From Aspergillus flavus (lineage: Eukaryota; Ascomycota; Eurotiomycetes; Eurotiales; Aspergillaceae), in the NCBI RefSeq assembly GCF_009017415.1, contig NC_092406.1:248001-312000 (forward strand): a stretch of DNA of 64,000 bases, given 5' to 3'. Shown here in pieces: positions 35,807-48,100 of the stretch. Numbering within the stretch: the first letter of the stretch is position 1; the number at the start of each line of letters is the position of its first letter. The position numbers and the translations under genes are program-made. Under the pieces are notes generated by a model. The model searched no databases, was not told where the DNA came from, and was given only the letters and a program-made list of their open reading frames with translations.

Positions 35807-37613
35807 TCATCTCTTTGCAACAGACGTCACATTCGACCCGGCAACAACGTACTGTTTCTCCGTCTTTAGCTTACTCAAAGCACTCTCGGGAAGCTTCAGC
35901 GTATCAGCCACGATCTGCTTGGGAGTGGACCCAATCCATTGACCGAGGGCAATATCTGCATCAACGTCAGCATATGTGCATTACCCATGAAACCAAGAAA
36001 GAAAGAAAGGTGAAATCACCAGTAAACTTATCCGTCTGCAAAACCTCCAAGAACATCAAGTCCTCATCTCCCGTATTCTCAATATAATGACTATTCGACT
36101 GTGGGAAATAGCCCACATCACCCGCGCGGTAATCGAACGTAGTCGCCGTCGTAGGCGCCGTGAACAGCGTCGCGCGGGCCTTACCCTTGATGAAAAACGT
36201 CCACTCGTCACTGGTCGGATGCCAGTGGATCTCGCGCATGCCGCCGGGTTTCACGGTCACGATTGCGGCGGCGAAGTTTGTGGCGATGGGGAAGGTGACG
36301 GGGTCGACGATTTTCACAGATCCACCGGCGACTTCGTGGGCGGGTTGCTCGGAGAAATGGTATGAGTAGCTTTGGCTGAGGGGTACGATGCCGGCGGCTG
36401 TTGTTACGTTTTGCTCTTCGATGTCTTTCGGGGCTTTGGTGCCGGGGAAGATGTAGAGTTGGTCTTCTGGGATGTCGTTGAAGGCGGAGATGGGGAGGTC
36501 GAAGTTCTTCGCCAGAACGGATCTCTGCGTTTCTTTTGTTAGTATGGAGGCTGTGTTTATGGGGGATTGGGCACTCGTACGGGGTTGTGGCTGAAGACTT
36601 GGGATGCGAGGAAGGTGTTGTCTTCGGAGAAATCTCCGTCGTCGAAGACGAGGAGGAACTCTACTCCTGCATCTAGGGCTTGGATGGAATGGGGAACACC
36701 GCTGGTATGATTAGTAGTCGTTATTTATACAGCCTGTGAGGATAGATGGGACGTACGGAGGGAAGAACCACACATCACCTTCTGTCACGTCGTCGACGAA
36801 GGTTTCGCCGTTCTCGTTGACCGCCTGAGACAAGTTAGCAAGCTAGTATGAAAAGTCTACACGAGAACAAATACCTGAATGCGACATGATCCGTTAAGCA
36901 CCAAAGACCACTCGCTTGCAACGTGCCAGTGCAGTTCACGATACGCCCCAGCTTCCAGGCGCATATCGACACCGGCCATCTTGGTCGCGTCGGGCATGAC
37001 GACGGTATTTTCTTGACGAGCCCATCCCGAATTCTCCGAGCCGTACCTGTCACTTAGTGAGCCTCATTACATTCCATGTCATAGTGGGTTCTTGTGAGTA
37101 CCTGTTACGACTGAGACCTACTAACTGTCAGCAGTGTTCGCAACAGTGGATGACGCTGTGGCTTACCCATAGGCCATTGAGCATTGATGGTCTGTCCATT
37201 GTCTGTACCCGGGGGAGCTAGCTTATCGCTGTTAATTCGGTCGTAGTTGTAATTGCCTGACCGGTTAGTGTAAGTGATAGTTAGACATGAAAGTTACTTG
37301 ACTTACGAGGGCCAGGGTCGCTCGCTCCAAGATCGCCGCGAATGGGCTGTGGGTTGTCGGCCTTCTCAAAGTCCAGATATGACCCTATCTTTGGGTCCTC
37401 CTTCTGCCCAGGAAGAAGGGTGTACTTCACTTCTTCCGTGGAATGGTCGGACAACTTATTGTCAGAAGAGTATCCCAGGAGATCCTCGGACCCTCTCAAT
37501 GGGGGATTCGCGGAGTCCCGGATGGTGTTCCTAGCTGGGGCACCATTGACGGTACCAAGGACAGCAATGAAACAGCTGGTATAGTAAAGGATGGATTTCA
37601 TATTGAAGAGCAA
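35807..37613 (-). CDS. Bicupin oxalate decarboxylase
   Basis: Eight exons: 37613-37307, 37256-37167, 37117-37102 (16 nt), 37046-36875, 36824-36757, 36701-36581, 36524-36020 and 35955-35807 (475 aa). It converts oxalate to formate and CO2 using Mn. The secretion signal is at the N-terminus (start at Met1 or Met5, core CFIAVLGTVNGA). Cupin 1 has HWH (His177, His179), Glu183 and His222 as metal ligands. Its lid reads SEDNT at 243-247, with Glu244 in the position of the catalytic lid Glu of bacterial OxdC. That separates it from oxalate oxidases. Cupin 2 has HWH (358-360) and Glu365. The mature enzyme probably acts outside the cell or at the wall. Acid-induced expression is known for some fungal homologues but is not shown here. 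Confidence 0.93.
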
Positions 37614-39890
37614 GAGTATTGCAAGTTGAGAGTTGAGAGGTACTGTTGACGGGAAGAGCAGGGCGGATGCTTTGACCCGGTTTATATACCTCGAACTTGC
37701 AGGGAAAATTAAATGAAGATCCCCTCATTCCAAGGAGATATTGCTGCCATAGCCAGAGAAAACCCCTCATGAGGGGATGCTGGGATCGGACGAGTAACAC
37801 CTGTCAGATTATAGACACTACTCCTCATGCCAGGTACTTCTTGATCGAGTCGGAGGGTGAGCCGGGGTCCAGGGGCCGTCCATTTGATATAACCATTCCT
37901 AAATGGGAGCTACATATCCGCTACTCCATGAGGGGTATGAGTTAATGAAGGCAAATCAGAGTGGCTTGCCAGGAGAGCAGTTCCTAAGGCGTCCAATAGG
38001 GCTGTTACGATTTGGTTTCGGGCCAGAATGAAATCTACCTGCATAGGGCATTACCTGGCATACTGAGGAATCGTTCTCCACTCGTACACCAGGCAGAAAT
38101 CGAGCTAATTCCTCCAAGAGACAAATATGTCACTAGTTATGCCCAGAAGGTGACGATTGTGAAGACATAAGGTTGGGGAACCAAGCTTCGGCTAAGACTC
38201 TAGTAGGGCTGTAGCTGAGTTTGATATTAATTAGGGGAACCCCACTCGACCGTTTAGTGGCGGAATTCCTTACTCTTACCACTTGCAATAATTCTCCTTC
38301 ATGCATTAGTGTTATTGGCTCCCTCGCTTATGCACCTGTTATTAGGACCGCACATACGTACTGCTCTAGCCGCATTCTCAATGCAGCACATGCCCTCAGA
38401 TATGAGACCATAGAGTAAACACCATGCATACTGGACGCGGTAGCCTAAAGAAAACTGCGGTGCCACGTTACATTGGCCGTGGTTTCCATTACGTTCAGAT
38501 TATATAGATCTCTTGTTTGTGTGTGTATGGCTTACATTCATAAAGATGGCGACTCCGCACTCACTGCTGCATACCTTTGGGGGAGGAGATCCACTTGGGG
38601 CAAACCTTCCAGGAATAAATCAGGTTTCGTGATTTGCCACGGGATAACTTGTCTGCCTTAGCTGCATCCTTCATGTTGTTGCTTAGTATACATTTGTTGT
38701 TATCTCCGAGCCGGACTTGCAGCAGAGAGCACAGACCTCTGGTGGTGAGTACATACCGCTGTATCCGGTGGGGATAAAATGGGTTAAGATGGCAACCGCT
38801 CTGCTTGGACATGTGACTTGCCCTAAAATTAGAGCATCCCCGTTCCTTTTGCAGGTTAATCCCAACTAATACTTGAGGACCTTGTCAATACCGGAAATTT
38901 CATGGCCGAGATTCCCTCGCCATGAACCCGGTTAACCCGGAATCGGGTTTTCCAGTCTCCAATTATTGGAAACGAAAGAGCTCTGGTTCACATAGCTCTC
39001 TAATACCCCGACGAGAATGACGGATCTCGTGCTTACTTCATTATTACTGGTTCCAGCGTCAAGCTGAACCATGCCTGCTTTCCTGCCTGACCCGGGTATT
39101 CCTTATCTCCCTCGAATTTGAACCCGAAGGCCGAGGCAACAACATAGCCCGTTCGTCCCGGTTTGGCGGCTTTACAATTGAGGGTAATACAAGGGGGTCC
39201 TGGAGCTGACAGGATTTCCCCACTGTCAAGGCGATCCACTTGGGAAGACCATTGTGAATCGAGCAGATCGAAGTCTCCAGCCACGAACCGATCGTGTATG
39301 CCAACCCTAGATGGATATGCATACTTAGACCGTTCATCCAGCTTTGCAGTAATATTTTCGGAATGTTATGGCCATGCTCGGCGTTAGCTCGGGGAATTTC
39401 CGCAAGGGGAGCATTCAATCGAAGCAGTTACAACATGCCAAGCGTTCTGGAGATCATAATCAAGCCCTTGCCGCAGATGTTTTCGCATTGCTTATATACT
39501 TCTGCTATGATTTGTCAATCAAGGTATATCGCGCACTTTCGGTCTCCTGGATGGCATTCTTGCTCCTCGGCCCGATGAAGCACATTCACGAAATGCTGCA
39601 TAGTACTTTTGGCCCTTGGACGGGTAGCTCATTCAAGAAACTATATTTGGAACACAGCCTGCGGCCTTTTGTACTAGGTGGTTCTGGTTGATGGGAAACG
39701 GGTTCGCCTTTTGCTAAGAGGTCATAAGTACCTTTGACAACAAGGATAAAACAGCGAAAACACAACATACATGGCTTGTGGACATTTCCCACATAGGACA
39801 AGATCAAGTTTGCAGACGAGATTGAGAGATTTGTAAACATACTGATAGAACCCATTCTACTTTCTGTCTAGCCAAATAGGCGCCACAACG
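37614..39890. other. Long intergenic stretch, no supportable gene
   Basis: About 2.3 kb. Open frames of 60-120 codons overlap each other on both strands and show no domain. The left end contains the promoter of the oxalate decarboxylase gene. Confidence 0.5.
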
Positions 39891-42127
39891 TTACATGGCG
39901 TCATTAGCTCCGTTATTATTTATAGAAGCGGGTTGCGCTGGTGCAGGGTACTGAGGCAACTTGGGATCTTCAGTGCTATCATCATCATCCAAAGCCTCAT
40001 TGGGACACTCGTTGAACCAGGTATAAGCCTACAAAACGTCAGTATGCATATGCACCTTTATCATAAGGGAGTAGAAACGTACAATGTTGGTACGTGGAAT
40101 GACTTGGTGATAATCCGCTCGCCCCAGCCCACCAAGGTTAGGGAAATGCATGTTGGCCTCCCAAGATTAGCGCTCAATAGGTAATCGTATGCTGATTGAA
40201 GTACTCACTCCTCGATCAGCTCCCATATACCGCGGACCATCCTGTGGCCCACATCTCCACTTCGAGTCCAAGGTAGGAACAGGGCCTTGGTTGATCCACA
40301 CCTTGACATAACCAGCTATAGTAGACTTCAAATGCCACATAGAACTAGTTACCTTGGTATCACCATTGAATTTGTCGATCCAGAGAAAATCAGCCATCCG
40401 ATCCCCTAACGAGAATGAGCCCTATCTCGTCACTCAGTTTAGGAACACTTACCGTTCACGTCCGCCCAACGGTGGTCTGTATTGGTTAGAGTTGTTTGGA
40501 CCATGACGATATACGCTGTAAAAAACTCACTTGCACGGTCATAGTGTTCACTTCGCTTGACTTGCCCGATAGATTCGAAACTATTCTCTCCCTTGTTCAG
40601 CCAGCCATCTGTACGGCCATCCGGACTATAGAGTATCTTATCAGCATGTATGACGCTTTACAATGGAAGGATACTCACTCCATGCAGAGGTAGTCTGCCC
40701 GACCGTCTCCGCTGTTATTATTAGCATCGAATCAAGTTGCTCGGTATTATACTTACTCTAGATCTGCGAACCGAAGTCCCAAGTCATAAAGGCCTACACC
40801 CCATCCCTGAGTACACCTCGCATTACCAGTAAGAACTCCCTTATACTGGAAATAGTCTCCCTGAGCATTGTCGCTCCACTTATTTAGCCAAATCTCAGCT
40901 TCTCCTGTGTCTCTGCTCACGACCCATAGATCGCACTACGTCAGAAGATGGGTCAGATGGTCTCATTGTAATGTGTTACCACCGTAGGCATTCATTGAAA
41001 AAATAGAACCACTTACTTTCCGTCACCGTCGATGTCTGCCAGGTGGAGGCTTTTACGGTCTTTTTTGACATTGAATATTTCAATTCCTTCTGGCTTCCAG
41101 ACAGGTGGATCGTGGACGTTTCCGTAAAGATAGCCTTGCCCTTCAGAGGATATCCAAACCTATACGAATCTGATGAGCACACGAAGAATACCTTCACCGA
41201 AGTTACCCACATAGTCATCAGCACCGGTACCACGTATGTCGCAGCAGTAGACACCATCGCCTGTCACAGAATTTGGTTAGCTAGCGCAGTCGCAAAAGAG
41301 CAACTATGTCAGTACTGTACCCTTCACCTGAGTGCCGCCGTGACCAGTGTTCTTGTAGACATGGGTGTAATGCTTCCAGTCGCCATTTGTTTGTTTCACG
41401 GAGGATGATAGTAGTGCCGGGAATTGCGTCGAACAGACGTTTCAGAAGAGCACCCATCCGCTCGCCTGTCTTGTACACATCGACTGTTGTGTCATGGTAC
41501 TGATTCGCGTCATTTGTGCCAGCACTGTGCATGTAATGTCAGATGGCTTCATAGTACCACGAACCGAGAGAGCCCTACTTTATCAAAATGAGGTTTGGCT
41601 GTTGCGGGATAGGTCTCTCAGCCTGTTGGGTGACCTGGTCGACTCTAAACCCGGATGTGGCCTCGACTTCCTGTCATGTCAAATGATGAGTGTCAATATC
41701 CCTGATCTAATAGTTGGGCTACAAAGTACCAGTAGTGACTTACATTGTCATTCATGGTGCTGGTGTCATTTGGGTTACTGCCGACCATGTTCACCCACCA
41801 TCCAGCGTGACGAAGTTGCTGGCGAAGCCATCGTCGATAGCCGTTACCATTGGTTGACTGGTATCCGTAGGTAATGGACGCACCTAGGGGCATGATACGG
41901 AGGGTGAAAGGCTTCTCATCGCGAGGAGTCAACTGTGATGTCTCATTAAGGAAACTGAATCCATCGTTCGAAATGATCCCCGTAGGCGATTCTCTTGGTA
42001 GATATGAAGATGCAGAGGCGAATGACAGTAGAATCAAACCTAAAATGCAGGTCTGGGCTGCCCGGTAAACAGGTGTTCGCCTTCCCATACTTCTCGTATA
42101 GAATAGACGTGATTGAGTATGGACCAT
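39891..42127 (-). pseudogene. Broken SGNH hydrolase / FG-GAP repeat gene
   Basis: Thirteen recognisable exons on the minus strand: 42127-41744, 41670-41579, 41524-41321, 41260-41211, 41159-41017, 40935-40757, 40711-40679, 40625-40531, 40476-40453, 40405-40353, 40301-40209, 40157-40083 and 40028-39891. The N-terminus is a secreted SGNH esterase: a signal peptide (best from the ATG at 42088), block I PLGASITYG and block III INAGTND. At about 41400, right after GTTIIL, the reading jumps in a shifted frame into FG-GAP/VCBS propeller sequence (HYTHVYKNTG, then many DxDGDG calcium-type loops). The rest of the esterase, including its Asp/His block, and the start of the propeller are missing. A second one-base mismatch occurs at the 41017/40935 junction. 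Other propeller exons keep frame. It is probably inactive; an assembly error is the alternative. Confidence 0.7.
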
Positions 42128-43166
42128 AAGGGCAACACTGGCAGTTTGGGGAGTCTTATACGGAACCCTTCACGCCGATCATAATCCCAACATAGCCGAT
42201 TATGATAAGGTACATTATTCCAGCTATCCCGAGTGGGTGATATCTTAGAGCCAGGGTGCCAAGATCAGTACTATCAATCTCCCTCATAAGGCTGCGCAAG
42301 TCTCAAGAAGCCGGATGTTCTGAGATTCGGTCAAAAATAGATCCTTTGACCGGTTGGCCTAGCAGCTAGTCATGCCTGGGTATAATGCTTTAGCATGGAA
42401 GTGATATTCAGGGCTCAGATGATGTGCGGGATGTAACCCCGATGTTGGTCATCTGTCAACGATGTTGGCTCCCTCGCATATCTTATTGGCTTGCGCGAGG
42501 AAGCCCGGAAAAGCCCGGTTTCTATCTCACTCAGCCTTGGAAACCTATTTCCATATGCCCACCAGTCAGAATACTTCCAGAAAGAGGGTCAAGGCGTGCC
42601 AACTGTCCAGATTCACGGACTTTGCGGCTTTTTACTTAGCTCCCCTGGCTTTCACTGCCCTATACCGGTACCCATAATCTTGAGAACTTAATACAAGCAC
42701 CCCAGAGTACGACACTAGTTCATAGATGACTGCATCATATATTGATTGGTCCATGTTTTTGCCGCGACTGCACTGCTGAATGATGCAATATTCTGTCCGG
42801 TCAGCTTTGTTGATAAACAAGTGGCTCATGTGAATACGAGATAAATTTGCTCAATAAAGATTAGGTCCAAACGCTCTTCGATTAAGCCTAGAGAAAGCCT
42901 GCGGCTAGTGACGGTAGTCTCGACTTATGCGTAAGTCCACTTAAACAACGTCTGTAGTGACCGTCGACCGTCCGTGCCATGATTGAAGCATCACTATGAA
43001 GCATGCTGGTAAAATGCTAAACAAACTGACTCTGGGCCGCGACTAACGTATTTTGAAGAAATATGCAGGTATCAAACACAGTGCAGTTATAGCAGGGAAA
43101 CTGAAAAATAAAAAATGACAAATACACATCATTAGACGTAAGACATCATGGAAAGCCTAACTACGA
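42128..43166. other. Intergenic, no supportable gene
   Basis: Spacer between the broken esterase gene and the beta-helix-like gene. No coding region or repeat was recognised. Confidence 0.5.
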
Positions 43167-44020
43167 TCAAGGCTTATAAGGAGGTGGAAGGTCATCTGAG
43201 TCCAAGCTTTCCTTGTCCGAACTATCCGAGTCGGGGTCATCGTCCGCCCATACTTTGGCGTCTTGAGTGACAAGCCTCTCCGAAGGTACATGACCGATGT
43301 TCTATCTCGGGTTTAGTATACGTCTCCGAGAAGACCAAGGTTAATCTCGTAAGTAGTAGGGCAACTCACCTGGCCGTCCTGAGTCATCATCACGACCTCA
43401 TTATCTCCAACTCTTCCAACCAATTTTCCATTCTTCCAGACTCCATAGCGTAAAATCATGTCTGTGAAATTTGTCTTGATAATCACACAATCACTCACAT
43501 CGCAATTCCGTAGCTCCGATCTCTTCACCCGACTTCGAGCAATCCGAACATCCTCAATATGACTGCGTCGCAGACAACTCTCATCCGTGACGGATGACCC
43601 GTTGACTTTGCTCCGGTTCAAAGTACTCTGGCCCGTAACGGTGCTATTTCGCACCGAGGTGTGGCCGCGGATCGAGCGCACATTGTCGAACTTGGAGTCA
43701 TTGGCATCCAAGGATTTAGCGGAGCACACATCGATAAGCTCGCAGTTAGCGAGCTTGCAGCGACGGACGTATGAGTTAGCGATCACAGTATGGCTGACCT
43801 TACTACGTCGAATGGTGGTGTTGGCGGGCGATATAGAAGTTACCCTGCTGCTTTCTGGGAAAGTTTTGCGAAATACATTGACTGAGTCGAGCTCACTTCG
43901 ATGGATGGAATCAGCGGCGTTGAGGCCGTTAAAGCTGCAGTGGTTGATGGACGAACGGGAGATAGAGGGAGTGGAAGAGCCGGGAAGACTGTTGTTGCTG
44001 ATGGCGCTCTTTTTGTCCAT
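43167..44020 (-). CDS. Repetitive beta-helix-like protein with PPPY tail, uncharacterised
   Basis: Two exons, 44020-43370 and 43301-43167 (261 aa), joined by donor GTGAGT and acceptor ATAG. I do not recognise a named family. Residues about 15-190 are built of short, roughly pentapeptide-like units in which small or hydrophobic residues (S, V, I, L, C) recur every five or so positions with Asn, Arg and Ser between. Examples are RSKVSHTVIANS and NRSKVNGSSVTD. This suggests a right-handed beta-helix. A region with GKLVGRVGDNEVV follows. The second exon encodes a very acidic Ser/Asp tail ending DDLPPPYKP. PPPY is a classical WW-domain ligand, as used to recruit Rsp5-type ubiquitin ligases. No signal peptide or membrane segment was seen. 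A cytosolic scaffold or adaptor is a guess. Confidence 0.78.
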
Positions 44021-44750
44021 TTTGCACTGCGGTATTCTGAGATTGACACCCAGTGTCGTGTATACAGTACTTTAGGGTAGTTGAAATTGATTATATATTC
44101 TGAGCCGTGCAGAATATAATGAACCGTGGGAATTCTGCTGCCTACTGCTTATACGAGAGTGTCATCTCATTGTTGATATCAACCTTATGGAAAGTTTAAC
44201 TAATGGATCAATCGGGCTAGCCTGTCGACACCTGATTTGGCTCAGCTACAGACCAATCATTCTGCAATAGATATATTAGCGCCACAAACAGCAGACTGAT
44301 TGGTGCTTCTTTTCCCTTTCATTGATTTTATCGCCCACTAGAAAGCAAGCTCTTATATATGGTGGAACAATGTACTACTGAAAGTAATGTAGTTGAAAAA
44401 TGAAATACATATCTACATGTAACTCACCCTTCTCTACCACCAAGACATGTAATCTCCCTGCGAAAGCAGATGAATATATTGTCCATTTTATATTTCACTG
44501 ACCAATGAATCGAAGAACCCGGTTCTGTTTGACAAACCGCGAAATGTGTATCCAGCTGACATCCAGAAGTCTCCGCAAGAGCCAACGCCGCACTCAACCT
44601 ACAGACAAACATGTTGCTGCTCAATCCAAAGTCATTCCTAGTGTCTACGCAACAACACTAGTTACAATGTTAATAGACATACAAGTCTCCACCCATATTC
44701 ACCACCAACTATTATACCATCTCATAGTTCTTACCTCAATGTCAAGGGCG
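44021..44750. other. Intergenic between divergent genes
   Basis: About 730 bp between start codons of the beta-helix-like gene (minus) and small membrane protein copy B (plus). It holds both promoters; no motif was recognised. Confidence 0.45.
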
Positions 44751-45199
44751 ATGCCTGCGCTCCCAAGACCCGAAACTGACTACGAGCGCTGGATGCGCGA
44801 CCGCGACCCAGCTATCCAGATTCGCGAGAAACCGCAGTACGGCCCAGACCCTATCTCAAACCATGAGCCCGTTGTTGAATATCCCTCCTCAATGAATGTC
44901 TCGAATCCACAGCTCCTGCTGTACGTCACCTCTATTGTTCTGTCTCGCCTTGCACTGTATCAATGACCCACAGGGAAGACCAGCACAGTCCACCACACAC
45001 ATCCGACGAACATCGTCCTATCGCAAAACCTGGACTGTTAGCCGAGTGTTCCCGAGTTGAAGAGGTGATAATTGATTTTGTCACGGCGCTCGTGGTTCTG
45101 GGGATTCTTTTCTTTACCATCTGGGTCGTGAAAGCGAGGAGAAGAACTGTTCCGAGACTATTAGGGAGGGTTTCGATCAGGGAAAAGAGGAATGTTTAA
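44751..45199 (+). CDS. Small single-pass membrane protein, uncharacterised family (copy B)
   Basis: Two exons, 44751-44920 and 44974-45199 (131 aa). The start MPALPRPETDYERW was chosen because it aligns with copy A at 7808. An in-frame ATG 12 nt upstream (MSRA) is possible. The shared pattern with copy A is MPA..RP.TDYERW..D..P and then PQYGP, a Pro-rich middle, and an intron after a similar length of first exon in the same phase. A C-terminal hydrophobic helix (about 88-109, IIDFVTALVVLGILFFTIWVV) precedes a strongly basic tail. Family and function are unknown. The positive-inside rule suggests the basic C-terminus is cytosolic and the N-terminal part faces a lumen or the outside, although no cleavable signal is present. 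Confidence 0.72.
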
Positions 45200-48100
45200 T
45201 GTGGGTGGCCTGATCTAAGACGGACGATGACAGTTATGACTTTTTACGATGCGCGAAAAGTGTTGTATTATATTCTTAAGCTCTACTAGTCTAGGGCGTT
45301 GAGCGATTCTAAGAGGTTGTGTTCTGAGATAAGCCTGGGGGATTGATTATGACTACGACTCATTTTCGGGACGTTCGATCTTCAGCTTGGATAACTCTCA
45401 TTCATGTGTCTATCATTTTTGAAAAATCTTCTAGTTTACTTTCAGTCATTACCACCATGTTAGCATCATTGATGATGTAGTTGCAGAGTCCATGATAATG
45501 GTCAGAAAACATATAAAAGACGGTGAGCGAGTTTTCAAATGAGCTAAAACAAGTATCAATAGGAAAGACACGTAATCCAGGGCCGAATGGGAGAATGAAG
45601 AAAGGAAAAGGTATAAAGGATTAGAGACGTGTGAGAAAGGAAGGCAGTAGAGTAGTAAGAGAGAATTGCGTGTAGTAAAGAGTCAATACATTTTATTTAG
45701 TTTCCTAAATGCAACCCCTGCTCTAATTTAATCCATGTACTGCAGATCAATCAAATATAAGCTTCCTAACAGACTATCTCTATCTGGAAACTAACCAGTT
45801 CGCCTTCTTGATTTTTATTTCATCTTATTCTCTCTTCGTGTGTCTATTCTATCCAAGCTACTTTCCTCTGGTCGCTCCAAATGTTGTTTTATTTTGATAT
45901 AACTTCTCAGTCTCTACGGAGTAATATGGATCTCAGTAACGAACAGCTGTGGATATGTAGTCCCAGTGTCGTGATCTCAACCTTATAGTCCTCTTCTGAT
46001 GAGCCTGTCATATTGGCACATTTCGACGCTATACAGACACGTTGGTAATTGGCTACATCAAGATCACATTTATCATGATGGCTGAAAAAATATATGGATT
46101 TGTATATAATGAACATGAAAGCCTTTTGCTCTTGATTAACTGAATTGGACGCTCGCCCTGGATTTGTGGGCCCATTTTGTCTGTTACGATCCTTTGTGCC
46201 TACAGAGGTTTACAATTGGTAGCTCTGGTATAGGAAAGAGCACATGAACATGAGCGAGATACCAGTTCTTAGTAGGAGCCGCCAAGCTATTACATGCTTT
46301 TCTTGTTCCGAACTCGTTCAACGGACATAGTGGGCGATTTGGGTTCATTCTATGAATTACCAGATTTCAAAAAGAAAGTACAGATTTGATAAAGCGTTGC
46401 TACGGTAAAGTTATAGTATGACACCAGCATGGGTGGTGTCATAACATAAACGCACCCCTACAGCTCTTTATTTTGGACATGAAAGACAGTTGTCCAACGA
46501 CTGGCCATGCAAAGCAGATGATATATGGACGTAAGCAGGTATCCAGGTCCAAGACGATCATCACGTTGACCTGAAGTCGAATCCAATCGTCAAGAGCGAT
46601 ACCACTGTCTCAGACTGTGTCATTGTGCCATGCCATTGCATCCATGACTTCGTAGCATTACAGATTGACCACCCTGATACCATGTCAGAGCAACTGCATG
46701 GGAACATGCATTACCTTTTGACAAGTGAAACATACAACGGAATACTCGTCCGCTGGCAACATTTGATCAATGATCTACAGAATGATCGAAGTGTGGACGA
46801 TGAGCCAGGCACTTATAGGAGCCAGATATACAGCCGTGTCTTACAAGGTTGCAACATCGGTAGAGCATCGATCAGTAGTTCTCAGGAACCGACGGACGGT
46901 TGCACTGGAGGAAAAGTGGCGCCAGCCCAGACTCCCGACCCCCACTCCATCGATGACATGTCGATAAGGCAGCTTTAGTCTGAAGCACAAACATCATCCA
47001 CAACGAGATGACGCGATTGGTCTGGAGAATCTGCAGCCGATGCATAGAGTTAGTTTAAATTCTCCGACGGAGTCACCTCAGCGTCAGTGCATCAATTGTG
47101 TGTGTGTGTGTGACTTACTCAGCCCCATTTCTTGGGTGTTCATGTTACAGTTGAACAGCACCCATACCAATTCACATTGGTCGGTAGGGGCATGGCCACA
47201 ATTTGCGACATGTCTGTTTTGTCTGCTGCCTGGACCACCGAGGGAACAAAGAACGGTGACGTGGTGGTGTCCTGCCAACCATTACAATAATGAAAGAGAA
47301 TGAAACTCTAGAATATTGCCAACAATCGATGTGGTAGATTTCGCGACACCGACAACTTGTCCAGTACCGACTACCCACTTGCTCAATGAGCTCGCATAAC
47401 CAATGGCGGGGTGGTATGCGAGCAAACCGGACAATGAGCATTGTTCAATGATTGACAGCCGTGGGAACCAAACAAACATTGTTTTACCGCATTCAACCGA
47501 AGTTTTGCCTGGACTGGATCTGAGATCTCACATTGAACGGTCCAGGAACGGAAAGACAGGATAGATTTACCTAATAGGACGCAAAAGCATACGCCGTCGT
47601 TTTCTCATTTGATATTTTGAAACACACCAATTCATGATTTCGGTTGACCCCTTGCTGACCGGTGTAAAATCCCACGGGGATATAATTCTTCACCTATAGA
47701 TTAGGATCGCTGGGCGAGGTACCGGGCGACTAGTATTGGGCGGCGACGAGGCGTACGCGGGAGTACCGAACTGACCGTAGCATTGATACTAGTGACGGTC
47801 TCGTGTCGGCTAACGGCATTGGGACTAGCGGGATCAGAAGGTGTACGCGTGTTGCAGCCTCCAGTTTCTTGGCAGGGCTTCTGGAATGTAGGCGATGACA
47901 ACTATCGATTATATTATGCCTCCTGACTGACTCGTAGCTCTGGAGGTATGTCCAGAGGGTACCTCATACAGTGTGCATACATACAGGTATAGTACATACT
48001 ATGTCGTAAATACTACAATCTTCTACAGGCAGATGGAGGACACACGGACATCCTAGTACCTAAGCTGGCGTAACCTTATACACAGTATCAGGGTGGAACC

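Noticed and set aside
46625..46978. 117-codon frame in the 45-50 kb gap
   Set aside because: No domain and no plausible exon neighbours; cannot be told from chance.
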